NCBI GenBank assembly: GCA_030694465.1
Contig: JAUXYJ010000073.1
Coordinates: 1-64,000, forward strand
Direction of reading: 5' to 3'
Length of the DNA stretch: 64,000 nt
Origin: Deltaproteobacteria bacterium
GTDB taxonomy: Bacteria > Myxococcota_A > Polyangia > Polyangiales > Ga0077539
Shown here: piece by piece, positions 8,813 through 16,903 of the stretch
Position numbering within the stretch: position 1 is the stretch's first letter
Layout: every line of letters begins with the position of its first letter
Made by a program: the position numbers and the translations under genes
The notes under the pieces: generated by a model
Databases searched by the model: none
What the model saw: the letters and a program-made list of their open reading frames with translations, nothing else
What the model was told of the DNA's origin: nothing

Positions 8813-9858
8813 AACGCACCTCCGACACTCACCGCTGCGCCCCGCCCCGTGGGCATGACCGCAAAAGACACCGGCCCGATGGACTCACGGTGCGCGTGGC
8901 CTCGTGGCGCCAAGGCAAACCACAGCACGCCCCCGAGCGCGAGCGCCGCGCCCGCCGAGCCCGCGATCACCGCGCCCAGGGCGAGCCCGTTGACCCCATT
9001 CACCCGGTCGTCGATGTTGACACTGCCAGGGCACACGCGTGTGGCGCCCATCGGCGTGCACTCGCTGTTGAGCGCTCCGGCGGCGCTGGCGCTGAGGCCC
9101 CACAGGACCCCGCCCGCCACGAGCCCTGCGCCCCCGAGGCCCATGAGCACAAAGGGCCCTGGCCCCACGCTGCGCGGCAGGTGGGGCAACGGGTCGGGAT
9201 GCGGCGGCGTGATGATATCCCTGGGATTTTGCTGCACCACTGGGATGCGCTCGAGGGTGATCTCGACGGTGATGCTCTCGCCGCGGCCCACGGTCACACG
9301 GCGGGCAAACACGCGGTGGCCCGGCGCCTGCGCAGACACATCGACAGCCCCAGCGCTCACCACGTACGGGAGCCCATAGAGCGTAGGCGCGAGCGTGCTC
9401 TCGCCCACGTGCACCTCGAGGCCGTCACAGGGCGTGGCCACTTGGACAACCACCCGCGCGACCTCGGCCGCGAGGCTCTCGCGGAGGTTGGTGCACTCGC
9501 GCAAGATCTCTTCGCGGTTGCTGAGGGTCATGCCGGGCGCGGCCTCGCGCTCGCACAGCTCGGCGTTGCCCATCGCGTCGGCGAGGCGCCCTACGCTGCG
9601 CTGGGTCTGCGCGATGAACATCCGCAACGACGGGGTCATTTGCAGGGCCGCCGCGCGCTCGGCGAGGGCGAGCGCCTCGGGGTGTTGGCCCGCACGCTGG
9701 GCCCGCTGGGCCTGGGCCACGAGCTCGCGTCGCGCAGAGACCTCGGCCGGAGAGAGCACCCGTGGCGGAGGCGGCGACGTCGCCGGCTGCGCGTGCGCGG
9801 TGGACACCGTGAGTACTGTGAGCAAAGAGAGAGAGAGGGGCAAACGAGCTGATTTCAC
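8809..9858 (-). CDS. PEGA-like secreted/membrane protein downstream of kinase
   Basis: About 349 residues from a GTG at 9858, chosen because it opens directly onto a signal peptide (VKSARLPLSLSLLTVLTVSTAHAQ). The frame runs further upstream but overlaps the kinase gene with no plausible start. After the signal come a Pro-rich stretch, a TPR-like helical region (SARRELVAQAQRAQRAGQH), a PEGA-like beta domain (PCDGLEVHVGESTLAPTL, YVVSAGAVDVSAQAPGH) and a C-terminal pair of hydrophobic segments. Kinase-PEGA pairs are common in myxobacteria. It lies 62 bp after the kinase and overlaps the FG-GAP gene by 4 bp, indicating one operon. A near-copy of the palindrome at 9771 encodes PATSP just after the signal peptide. 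Confidence 0.75.
   Translation of the reverse strand: MKSARLPLSLSLLTVLTVSTAHAQPATSPPPPRVLSPAEVSARRELVAQAQRAQRAGQHPEALALAERAAALQMTPSLRMFIAQTQRSVGRLADAMGNAELCEREAAPGMTLSNREEILRECTNLRESLAAEVARVVVQVATPCDGLEVHVGESTLAPTLYGLPYVVSAGAVDVSAQAPGHRVFARRVTVGRGESITVEITLERIPVVQQNPRDIITPPHPDPLPHLPRSVGPGPFVLMGLGGAGLVAGGVLWGLSASAAGALNSECTPMGATRVCPGSVNIDDRVNGVNGLALGAVIAGSAGAALALGGVLWFALAPRGHAHRESIGPVSFAVMPTGRGAAVSVGGAF
9771..9786. repeat. Near-copy of dispersed palindrome after signal peptide
   Basis: GCGGCGACGTCGCCGG; the 14-bp core is perfect. Read as QPATSPP on the minus strand. Confidence 0.75.
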
Positions 9859-9920
9859 GGCAGACCTAAGGGAGGTAAGAGACAAGACAGACAGCAGGCA
9901 AGCGCAGAGAAAATCCAGCG

Positions 9921-11363
9921 CTACTCGATCGCGATGCCATGACGGCGCGTCCCATTGCGGCGCCCCGTGCGCACCACGGGCGCGGTGACCGGAGCGGCGA
10001 CTGCGGCGTCCACGAGGTTGGTGATGGCAGGGGGCGGGGTGGGCACCTGAGGCTCGTGCACAGTGGGCGCAGTGACAACTGGCGACGTCGCCGGAGGGAC
10101 AACCGGCGACGTCGCCGGGTTTACTACGGGGGGACCTTGCGGCGCGGGTGACTTGGACGAGAGCGCCCACATCCCTGCAAATCCAGCGAGCAACACAGCG
10201 AGCCCCAGCGAGACACCGGCGACGACCTTGAGCGGTGATGGCTGCGCTGTGGGCGCGAGGGCAGGTGCGATCGCGGGGGCTTGCGCCGCGTCAGGTCCGA
10301 GGTGCTGCGTGCGCGCGGCCGGAGAGGCGTAGTGCGCGCCGGGCTGCGCAGGAGGCGGAGGCGCGGGCGACACGTTGGGCCCCACCGGGAGCGGCGTGGG
10401 CTCGCCCGTGGGGCGCAGGCGCACGCCGGAGAGCCCCGCTTCGAGCGCCTCGAGAAAGTCCAGGGCCGAGGCAAACCTTCGCTCGGGGCGCACGGCGAGG
10501 GCGCGCTGGATGACTTCTTCCCAGGCGCCGACGTGGACGCCGTACTTCGCGGGCGTCGGGCGCACGGGCGAGAGCACCTGCGCGTAGAGCTCGGTCATGT
10601 CGTCGCCCTCGATGGGCATGCGACCGGTGAGCAATTCGGTGAGCAAGAGCCCCATCGCGTGGATGTCCGTCCAGGGGCCGGTGCGCGTTCCGCTCACCTG
10701 CTCGGGGGACGCGTAGTGCGGCGAAAACGCGGTGAGCATCGAGCGGGTCTGCGTGAGCCCAGTGCCGGACTTCGCGGACTCGTCGGGGTTCATCATTTTG
10801 GCGATGCCAAAGTCCATGAGCTTGCACACGCGCGCGCGCCCCGCCTCGACCACCATGATGTTCGCCGGCTTAATATCCCGGTGAACGATCCCCGCCTCGT
10901 GCACAAACGCCAGGGCCTCGAAGATGGGACGCACCAGCGCGAGGACCTCGTCCATGGGCATCGGGCCCTGGCGCGCGATCACCATGGCCTCGAGGGTGCG
11001 GCCGTTCATCCACTCGAGGACCATCCATGGGGCCTCTTCGCCGTTGGGCATGCTGGACACGCCAAAATCAATCACCTGCACGATGTTTGGGTGACCGTAC
11101 TTGGCGATGGTCTGCGCTTCGTTCTCGAAGGTCTCGCGAAAGATCCGCAGGGCGCTGCCATCGAGCCCCTCGGGGGTCTTGAGCACCTTGAGCGCGATCG
11201 CGCGGCCCAGCGTGAGCTGCTCGCCGCGGTACACCAGCCCATAGCCCCCCTCGGCGATCGCGGCGTCCACGCGGTACTTGTGCGCTAACACGTGCCCCGC
11301 GAGCGCAAAGCGATCGACCACGACCTCGTCGCTCGGGGCTGTCTGATCCTCGGCGTTGTGCAT
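9921..11363 (-). CDS. Serine/threonine protein kinase 1 (Hanks type, single TM)
   Basis: About 480 residues from the ATG at 11363 (MHNAEDQTAP); an upstream in-frame start at 11408 is possible. The kinase domain starts near residue 28: glycine loop AEGGYGLVYRG, catalytic Lys in AIALKVLK, catalytic loop HRDIKPANIMV, DFGIAKM and the SPEQ motif. After a Pro/Ala-rich linker comes one transmembrane helix (VVAGVSLGLAVLLAGFAGMWAL), then an extracytoplasmic Pro/Val-rich tail. Kinases of this type phosphorylate Ser/Thr on partner proteins, often with neighbouring genes as effectors; here these are the PEGA-like and FG-GAP proteins. The tail contains two palindrome copies 24 bp apart, producing the duplicated peptide PATSPVVPPATSPVV. 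Confidence 0.9.
   Translation of the reverse strand: MHNAEDQTAPSDEVVVDRFALAGHVLAHKYRVDAAIAEGGYGLVYRGEQLTLGRAIALKVLKTPEGLDGSALRIFRETFENEAQTIAKYGHPNIVQVIDFGVSSMPNGEEAPWMVLEWMNGRTLEAMVIARQGPMPMDEVLALVRPIFEALAFVHEAGIVHRDIKPANIMVVEAGRARVCKLMDFGIAKMMNPDESAKSGTGLTQTRSMLTAFSPHYASPEQVSGTRTGPWTDIHAMGLLLTELLTGRMPIEGDDMTELYAQVLSPVRPTPAKYGVHVGAWEEVIQRALAVRPERRFASALDFLEALEAGLSGVRLRPTGEPTPLPVGPNVSPAPPPPAQPGAHYASPAARTQHLGPDAAQAPAIAPALAPTAQPSPLKVVAGVSLGLAVLLAGFAGMWALSSKSPAPQGPPVVNPATSPVVPPATSPVVTAPTVHEPQVPTPPPAITNLVDAAVAAPVTAPVVRTGRRNGTRRHGIAIE
10079..10094. repeat. Near-copy of dispersed palindrome in kinase 1 tail
   Basis: CTGGCGACGTCGCCGG; one mismatch. Read as PATSPV on the minus strand. Confidence 0.75.
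10103..10118. repeat. Dispersed palindrome, perfect copy in kinase 1 tail
   Basis: Perfect copy 24 bp from the previous one, read as NPATSPV on the minus strand. Confidence 0.9.
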
Positions 11364-11679
11364 TGTTGCCGCGACTAGCTTCGCCCATCGCGCGATTGAG
11401 CGCCACATTGCCGCGAATTACGCACGGTCTTGCCCCCGCATGGAGCAGCACACGACGCGTGAAATCACTGCAAATCCGCGCACACAATGCATCGCATCCA
11501 GCCTCTTCGCGTATAAGCAATGTCGCCGCAATGTGCGACGCGCGCCGTGTGTCGTACAACCCTGCGGGCGTTGGGGCCTGCGTGTACAAGCAGCCGCATC
11601 GCCACTCGCTGCCCGGTCGCTGAGCCCACGCGCTCGGTCACGAGGCGCTCACTCAACTCCCTCTCTTGGCGTACACCCT
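11364..11679. promoter_or_regulatory. Divergent intergenic region between kinase 1 and TPR gene
   Basis: About 316 bp separating divergent genes, so it should hold both promoters. No confident -35/-10 pair, operator or RNA gene was seen. Confidence 0.35.
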
Positions 11680-12987
11680 ATGAAGCTTCGCTCTACGCTC
11701 ACTGTTTTCGCGCTTGTTAGTGCGCTGTCCGTTGCTCACCGTGCAGAGGCCCAAGAGTCTGCGCTCGCTGGGCTTCAGAGCGCGAGCGATCCCGCGGGAC
11801 GATTGCAGCTCGGACGTGCACAGCGCCGCGCGGGTCGCTACGACGAGGCCCTCCGGACACTGCGCGCTGCGGCCCGTGGCGCCTCGCGCACCGACGCCCT
11901 CTACGAGACCGCGCGGGTCTACTTTGACCGCGCACAATCGCGTGAAGCGCAGCGCGCGTGTGGGGCCCTCCCGCGGGGCCGTGGAGCGCGAGACCCCGAG
12001 GGAATGCTCAGGCATGTCTGCATGGCCCGCGCCCACCTGGTCTGGCGCCGTGCAGCCCTCGCCGAGCGCGAGATCACCGCGGCCCGCGCGATCGACGAGA
12101 ACCACCCCGAGCTGCGGTTAATCCTCGCGGACGCCGAGCGGATCTCAGGGCGCTTGACGCAGGCCGAGGCGCTCTACCGCGCCGCCGCCGAGCGCCTGCC
12201 TGGGCGCGCAGAGCCGCACTTGGGCCTGGGGCAATTGCTGGAGGGCCAAGGGCGCCTAGACGACGCGCGCGCGGCCTATCAGCGCGCCGTGGACGCTGAC
12301 CCGCGGGATCCCATCGCGGCCCTCGCGCTGGGGCGCTTGCTGCGCAGGCAAGGCCAGCTCGAGAACGCCCTGGGGCTCTTGCAGCGCGCGACGACCGACC
12401 GCCCGGCGTGGGCCGAGGCGCTCGTAGAGCTAGGCAACGTGCTCTTGTCACGCAACGCCCTCGACGACGCGCTGCGAGCGTTTAACGAGGCCGCGACGAT
12501 CCGGGCTGAGCAGTTTGGGGTGCAAGCGGGGCTGGGCTTGGTGCACCTTCAAGCGGGACGAAACGCAGAGGCCGAGACCGCGCTGCGCCGCGCGATCGAG
12601 CAGGTCCCCAACGACGCCGAGGCGCGCATGGGGCTGGCCGAGCTTCTGGGCCGCACCAGCCGCGGCGAAGAGTCCATCGAAGAGTGGAACCGCGCGATTG
12701 ACCTCATGCCCTCGGACCCCATGCCCCGCATGCGCGCGGCCACCCAGTCTCGCTCGCTCGGCATGAACACCCTCGCCCGCGCCTACCTCGACCGCATTCT
12801 CTCGGACGACGCCACACACGCCGCCGCGCTCTTGATGCGCGCGGACATCGCATTCGACGAAAACGACTGGCGGACAGCTCGTCAATTGTATCAGCAAGCC
12901 ATTGCGGGCCACGGCACCATCGACCGCGCCCGAGCCCAGGCGCGCATTGCAGAGATTGACGCCCCGCCGCGGGTCCGTCGGCGCTAA
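11680..12987 (+). CDS. Secreted TPR-repeat protein
   Basis: 435 residues from the ATG at 11680, which begins a clear signal peptide (MKLRSTLTVFALVSALSVAHRAEA). The rest is a solenoid of about ten 34-residue TPR units (AEALYRAAAERLPGRAEPHLGLGQLLEGQGRLDDARAAYQ is two helices of one unit and neighbours), ending in a basic PPRVRRR tail. It is probably periplasmic and works as a protein-protein scaffold. It is divergent from kinase 1 and followed 45 bp later by another exported protein gene. No catalytic domain is visible. Confidence 0.8.
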   Translation: MKLRSTLTVFALVSALSVAHRAEAQESALAGLQSASDPAGRLQLGRAQRRAGRYDEALRTLRAAARGASRTDALYETARVYFDRAQSREAQRACGALPRGRGARDPEGMLRHVCMARAHLVWRRAALAEREITAARAIDENHPELRLILADAERISGRLTQAEALYRAAAERLPGRAEPHLGLGQLLEGQGRLDDARAAYQRAVDADPRDPIAALALGRLLRRQGQLENALGLLQRATTDRPAWAEALVELGNVLLSRNALDDALRAFNEAATIRAEQFGVQAGLGLVHLQAGRNAEAETALRRAIEQVPNDAEARMGLAELLGRTSRGEESIEEWNRAIDLMPSDPMPRMRAATQSRSLGMNTLARAYLDRILSDDATHAAALLMRADIAFDENDWRTARQLYQQAIAGHGTIDRARAQARIAEIDAPPRVRRR

Positions 12988-13032
12988 GGTTGTGGGCTTC
13001 ACCCTCTTTTCTCACCGCGAGTTCCCACTGAG

Positions 13033-13791
13033 ATGCAAACCGCACTGATGCTCGCCGCCGCCCTCACGCTGGCCTCGACGTGTGACAACACCGACGAGAC
13101 TCCGGGGCGCTCTGTAGCCCCGCGTGCGGTCGAGTCCACCGTACGCGGCCCCTTCGTCAACGAGGCCGTCTCGCCCTATCCCGTCGAGACCCCCGTGCCC
13201 ACGCAAGCCTCGGGCGCCGCGGTACTCCACGGCCGCAACGAAACGTCCTCCACCACACCCCCCGCAACCACGCCCGCCATCGCGCTCGGGACAGACGACG
13301 ACCCGTCGGACGAGACCCCAGCGCCAGCCCCAACGCCTACGCCGCCCACGGTAGACACCGACACGATGCTCGATGGCCTCGTGGGCGAGTGGACCGATGG
13401 CCCCAAGCGCTCGACCCGTAGCGGCAACGGTTGGCAAGTGGGCTCGTGCGTGCTGACCATTCGATCGCCCTCGAGCGCGCGCGAAGTGTGCACCAACCGC
13501 ACACGCTTCGGAGACAGCGAGCCAGACCACTGCGGCAACGTCGGCACGATCCACACGCGGATCACCGCGTCGGCGTACTCGTTGTCGGCCGAAGACGGCC
13601 GTGTGCGATTTCTTCCGGGCGAACCCGAGCTTGTCTCAGACGACGACTGCAACCCAAGCCCCGCCGGACGACACACGTACATGCTCAGCGTCGACTGGCT
13701 CGGCACCGGCGACACGCTCACGATCCTGAACACGGCGCCGGGTCAAACCACAGGCTCACCGAGCACGTACCACCGCACACATAGACGCTAA
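13033..13791 (+). CDS. Exported hypothetical protein with Pro/Thr-rich linker
   Basis: 252 residues. A short hydrophobic N-terminus (MQTALMLAAALTLASTC) ends in a possible lipobox (LAST-Cys17). A disordered Thr/Pro/Ala segment follows to about residue 110, then a compact C-terminal domain of about 140 residues with four cysteines (GSCVLTI, VCTN, DHCGNV, DDDCNPS) that could form disulfides. The domain resembles small secreted beta proteins, but no family is recognised. It is convergent with kinase 2. Confidence 0.65.
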   Translation: MQTALMLAAALTLASTCDNTDETPGRSVAPRAVESTVRGPFVNEAVSPYPVETPVPTQASGAAVLHGRNETSSTTPPATTPAIALGTDDDPSDETPAPAPTPTPPTVDTDTMLDGLVGEWTDGPKRSTRSGNGWQVGSCVLTIRSPSSAREVCTNRTRFGDSEPDHCGNVGTIHTRITASAYSLSAEDGRVRFLPGEPELVSDDDCNPSPAGRHTYMLSVDWLGTGDTLTILNTAPGQTTGSPSTYHRTHRR

Positions 13792-13817
13792 AAAGCATCG
13801 TGTCCAAAAGTCAACAA

Positions 13818-15533
13818 CTACCGCGGGGGCCGCTGCGCGCGCAGCGTCACCATGCACCGCTCGACCTCACGGACCATGGACACAAACGCCGGATCATCCG
13901 CGAGAGGGCCGTTGGCCATCCCTTGCAGCTGTCGCACCTGTTGGTCCACGCCATCGCGCAGCGCCCTTGCCTCCATCCGCGCCCGCCCGATCGCCACAGG
14001 GTCCGAGCCCGCGTTGCGCTCAGCCTCGTTGGCGCGCGCCTCGAGCACGCGATAGCTGCTGCAGCGTGAGCCCGCAGGCGGCCCCGCAGGCGCGGCTGTG
14101 GGTGCCGTGGTGGTCACGCTGGGTGGCGAGGCTGTGGGCGCCGTAGGGGCGGTCGTAGGGGGCAGCGTACGGGCCGAGCGGCGGACGACTGGGGTGCGCG
14201 AGACTCTTCGCTCGATGGGGGCGACCTCGGGTGTCACCGCGGGGGCTGTGGGCAAGCGCTCGGGGACCTCCGGCGGCGCACGTCGCTGCGCGAGGGGCTC
14301 GTTGGGCACGCGCTGGGGCACCTGCGGAGCGTCTCGCGTGGCCGGAGGCTCGTGGGCCACGCGCTCGCGTTGCTCGAAAGCGGCCGCAACTCCGACGAGG
14401 AGCAACACCCCAAGGCCGAGCCCAAGCGCGATCTTTGCGCCTCGCCCTCGCGAAGGGGTCAAGGTCGCCGTGGGCAAGGTCGCCCTCGCGATGTTGGGGG
14501 ACAAGACCGTCCCTGGCGCGGTCGCGATGGTCTGCATAAACGCAGACGGATCCATCGACGGCCTCGGAGCGTGCGGGTGCACTTGGAGGGGCCCTGTGCG
14601 TGACGCCAAGAGCTGCTCAAGCGCCTGCCAAGCGTGACCCGCGTCGCGAAACCGCGCGCTGACCTCGCGCGCCGCGGTGTGCGCAAAGAACCCGTCAAAG
14701 CCGAGCGGGAGCGTGCCGGCGAGGCCCATGGCCTGGGCACGGTGAGACGCAGGCTCCATGGGCTCGACGAGCTTCTCGACCAGCAGCGCCTGCAGGGTCG
14801 CTCCCTCGCGGTTGAGCGCGCGCCAATAGTGCCTCCCGGTCCAGAGCCAATACGCGAGCAGCCCCAGCGCCCACACGTCCGTCGCGGGCCGCACGCTGCC
14901 GGCCTCTACCTGCTCGGGAGCCATCCACGCCGGAGAGCCCGCGCCTCGCTGGGTCTGGTGGCTCGTGGCCCCAGCCTCGACGACGGCTGCGATTCCGAAA
15001 TCCAGCAATTTGACAGTCCAATTGCCTCCGGCGCGGGCCTCGCGTGCGACAAAAATGTTCTCGGGTTTTAGGTCTCGATGCACCACACCCACGCGATGTG
15101 CAGCGGCGAGCGCGTGGCACACCTGCCGCAGGATCTCGACGACCTCACTGTCACTCAAGCGCCCACCGCGCGAGGTGACAAACGCGCCGAGCTCTTCGCC
15201 CTCGAGCAGCTCCATGAGCACGTACGGCGTGCCGGTCCCTTGCTCACGCCCGGCGTCCAAGACCTGCACGACGTGCGCGCTGTCAATCTGTGACGACACG
15301 CGCGCCTCGCGGAGCAATCGATCGACGGCGGACTCGTCCGCGAGCCCACCGGGCTGCAGCACTTTGAGCGCACGGAGCCTCCCGGTCGAGCGCTGCAGCA
15401 CACGATAGACCGCGCCCATGCCGCCTACGCCCAAGAGAGATTCTACGAGCAAATCTTCAGCAAAAATGCTCCCCTCGACAAGCGCTCGCGCGGTGAACTT
15501 AGGGGACGAATGAGATGGATTCATGGGCGACAC
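13818..15533 (-). CDS. Serine/threonine protein kinase 2 (Hanks type, single TM)
   Basis: 571 residues. The kinase domain covers about 25-290: GVGGMGAVYR loop, Lys in LRALKVLQ, HRDLKPENIFV, LLDFGIAAV and WMAPEQ. A TM helix (IALGLGLGVLLLVGVAAAF) near residue 385 separates it from a Pro/Thr-rich extracytoplasmic region and a short C-terminal helical domain with one Cys near each end (SRCSSYRVLEARANEAERN, MVREVERCMV). The gene lies 87 bp downstream of the 62-aa gene of the PYP/V4R cluster on the same strand, so it may be the last gene of that operon or start its own transcript. Confidence 0.9.
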   Translation of the reverse strand: MSPMNPSHSSPKFTARALVEGSIFAEDLLVESLLGVGGMGAVYRVLQRSTGRLRALKVLQPGGLADESAVDRLLREARVSSQIDSAHVVQVLDAGREQGTGTPYVLMELLEGEELGAFVTSRGGRLSDSEVVEILRQVCHALAAAHRVGVVHRDLKPENIFVAREARAGGNWTVKLLDFGIAAVVEAGATSHQTQRGAGSPAWMAPEQVEAGSVRPATDVWALGLLAYWLWTGRHYWRALNREGATLQALLVEKLVEPMEPASHRAQAMGLAGTLPLGFDGFFAHTAAREVSARFRDAGHAWQALEQLLASRTGPLQVHPHAPRPSMDPSAFMQTIATAPGTVLSPNIARATLPTATLTPSRGRGAKIALGLGLGVLLLVGVAAAFEQRERVAHEPPATRDAPQVPQRVPNEPLAQRRAPPEVPERLPTAPAVTPEVAPIERRVSRTPVVRRSARTLPPTTAPTAPTASPPSVTTTAPTAAPAGPPAGSRCSSYRVLEARANEAERNAGSDPVAIGRARMEARALRDGVDQQVRQLQGMANGPLADDPAFVSMVREVERCMVTLRAQRPPR

Positions 15534-15620
15534 CGCGGCGCACGGATGCGCGACCGAGACGATCGCGACAAGCGTGACTCGCGCTAGAATCCACGGCTAC
15601 ACCACTGCCACACACGCGCG

Positions 15621-15809
15621 CTAGAAGTTGGCCAAAAAATCCCGCGCGCTGAGGGACTTAGGGTCCAGCGGGATCCCATCCCACGCGAAGCGCTCAAAGA
15701 ACGCGCGCACGCTCTCGTCCGGCCTTGGCACCACGCGTTGCGCGCCATCGGCTCGACCGGGATCAACCGGTCCGGGCACACGCGGGGTTGCGAGAGGGAG
15801 CTCACTCAT
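15621..15809 (-). CDS. Small conserved-looking protein coupled to PYP/V4R gene
   Basis: 62 residues. The ATG overlaps the stop of the PYP/V4R gene (ATGA, 15806-15809), a strong sign of coupled translation. The N-terminal half is Pro-rich. The C-terminal half is a compact amphipathic motif with paired aromatics (RAFFERFAWDGIPLDP, then SARDFLANF). No signal peptide or TM segment is present. No family is recognised. The position suggests a partner or output peptide of the sensor upstream. Confidence 0.65.
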   Translation of the reverse strand: MSELPLATPRVPGPVDPGRADGAQRVVPRPDESVRAFFERFAWDGIPLDPKSLSARDFLANF

Positions 15810-16903
15810 CGCCTGCTCCGCTGGTTTTTTCGCAGCAGTCCTCGCACCGAGTCCACGGTGCCTGTGCTCGCTTGGACTGCATGTTCGAGCATACTTACGC
15901 GGTCTGCCGAGACCATCACGAACGTGCACGACGGCGCGCCGCGGGCCGTGCAAGCCACCTCGCGCGCCACGAGCCTCTTGTGCGCCATGTGTGAGAGCAC
16001 GCCCGAGAAAAATCCGCCCAACATCGCGCATGCGCCCGCGGGCAACAGCGTGGTCTTGGCGCCGCTGACCGAGCGCGACGAGGTCTCGGCGAGGGCGCTG
16101 CGGACCATCTCGATCCCGAGCACGCCCTCGTTGGCTGCATCGAACGAAAACTCAGCTTTTCCCCAGCCCTGCGACTCGATGTACTCGGTCACAAGCGCTG
16201 CGGCGCGGACCATGGTGAGGTCTTCGAGCGAGCCATTGGTTCGCTCCAGCGAGTCGGCCTCGAGCTCAATCGCGGCGCGACGGCCCCATTGCGTTCCCCA
16301 CTCGTTGGCGAAGATCACCCAGTTCTCGGGAGCGAGCCTCGCAAACGTGCCTCGCAGCGCCTCGAAGAAGGTCGCTGGGACCTGAACAATCCTGCGCTGC
16401 TGCTCATCACGCAGGACCCCGCTGAATGCCTCGTTGGGCGCGAGCTCCAGCTGCGCGGTCGCGAGCTCCCGTGGGTTGGCTCGCACGGGCCCCACGGACT
16501 TGCGGTTCACGAAGAGATAAAACCGCTCGACGCCCGGAACGCGATGGAGCTCTACGCCCACGGTCTGCGCACCAAAAGCGAAGTCAAACACGTACTCAAA
16601 GCGACAGTCTTGCGGGTCATCGCTGCCCTGGACAAATCGGCGAAAGCGCCCCTCGAACGCGTCGCCCCGGGTGCACCGCGCGATGTCATTGAAAAAGTCA
16701 CAGCCGAGCACTTGGTTGCGGTCTAAGCGCGCCAAGCGTGACTCGTAGAGGTTGTACCGAAGGACGACGCCGTCCGCGTCCAGACAGATCACGCCAAACG
16801 GGACCTGATCGATCGCTTGGTCGTCTAAGCGATCGATTTCGGTGCCTCGGATGGACGGAAAGCTCTCAACGGGGGGCTCCTCGAAGTGCATGGTTTCGCT
16901 CAT
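15806..16903 (-). CDS. Photoactive-yellow-protein-like PAS domain fused to a V4R domain
   Basis: 365 residues, soluble. Residues about 25-135 align without gaps across the chromophore region of Halorhodospira PYP. Tyr42 is Tyr50 (VLRYN), Glu46 is Glu54, the chromophore-binding Cys69 is Cys77 (GCDFFNDIARCT) and Tyr94 is Tyr104 (FEYVFDF). Thr50 and Arg52 are replaced by Ala58 and Leu60. Residues about 185-345 form a V4R (4-vinyl-reductase, small-molecule-binding) domain, with its typical end VACTARGAPSCTFV. Known PYPs bind p-coumaroyl via that Cys and sense blue light. Whether this one is photoactive is inference, since no p-coumarate synthesis gene is seen nearby. It is overlapped by kinase 3 upstream and by a 62-aa gene downstream. 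Confidence 0.85.
   Translation of the reverse strand: MSETMHFEEPPVESFPSIRGTEIDRLDDQAIDQVPFGVICLDADGVVLRYNLYESRLARLDRNQVLGCDFFNDIARCTRGDAFEGRFRRFVQGSDDPQDCRFEYVFDFAFGAQTVGVELHRVPGVERFYLFVNRKSVGPVRANPRELATAQLELAPNEAFSGVLRDEQQRRIVQVPATFFEALRGTFARLAPENWVIFANEWGTQWGRRAAIELEADSLERTNGSLEDLTMVRAAALVTEYIESQGWGKAEFSFDAANEGVLGIEMVRSALAETSSRSVSGAKTTLLPAGACAMLGGFFSGVLSHMAHKRLVAREVACTARGAPSCTFVMVSADRVSMLEHAVQASTGTVDSVRGLLRKNQRSRR

Noticed and set aside
9859-10170. N-terminal extension of the PEGA-like protein into the kinase gene
   Set aside because: Overlaps kinase coding by about 250 bp in another frame. The signal peptide starts at the GTG at 9858.
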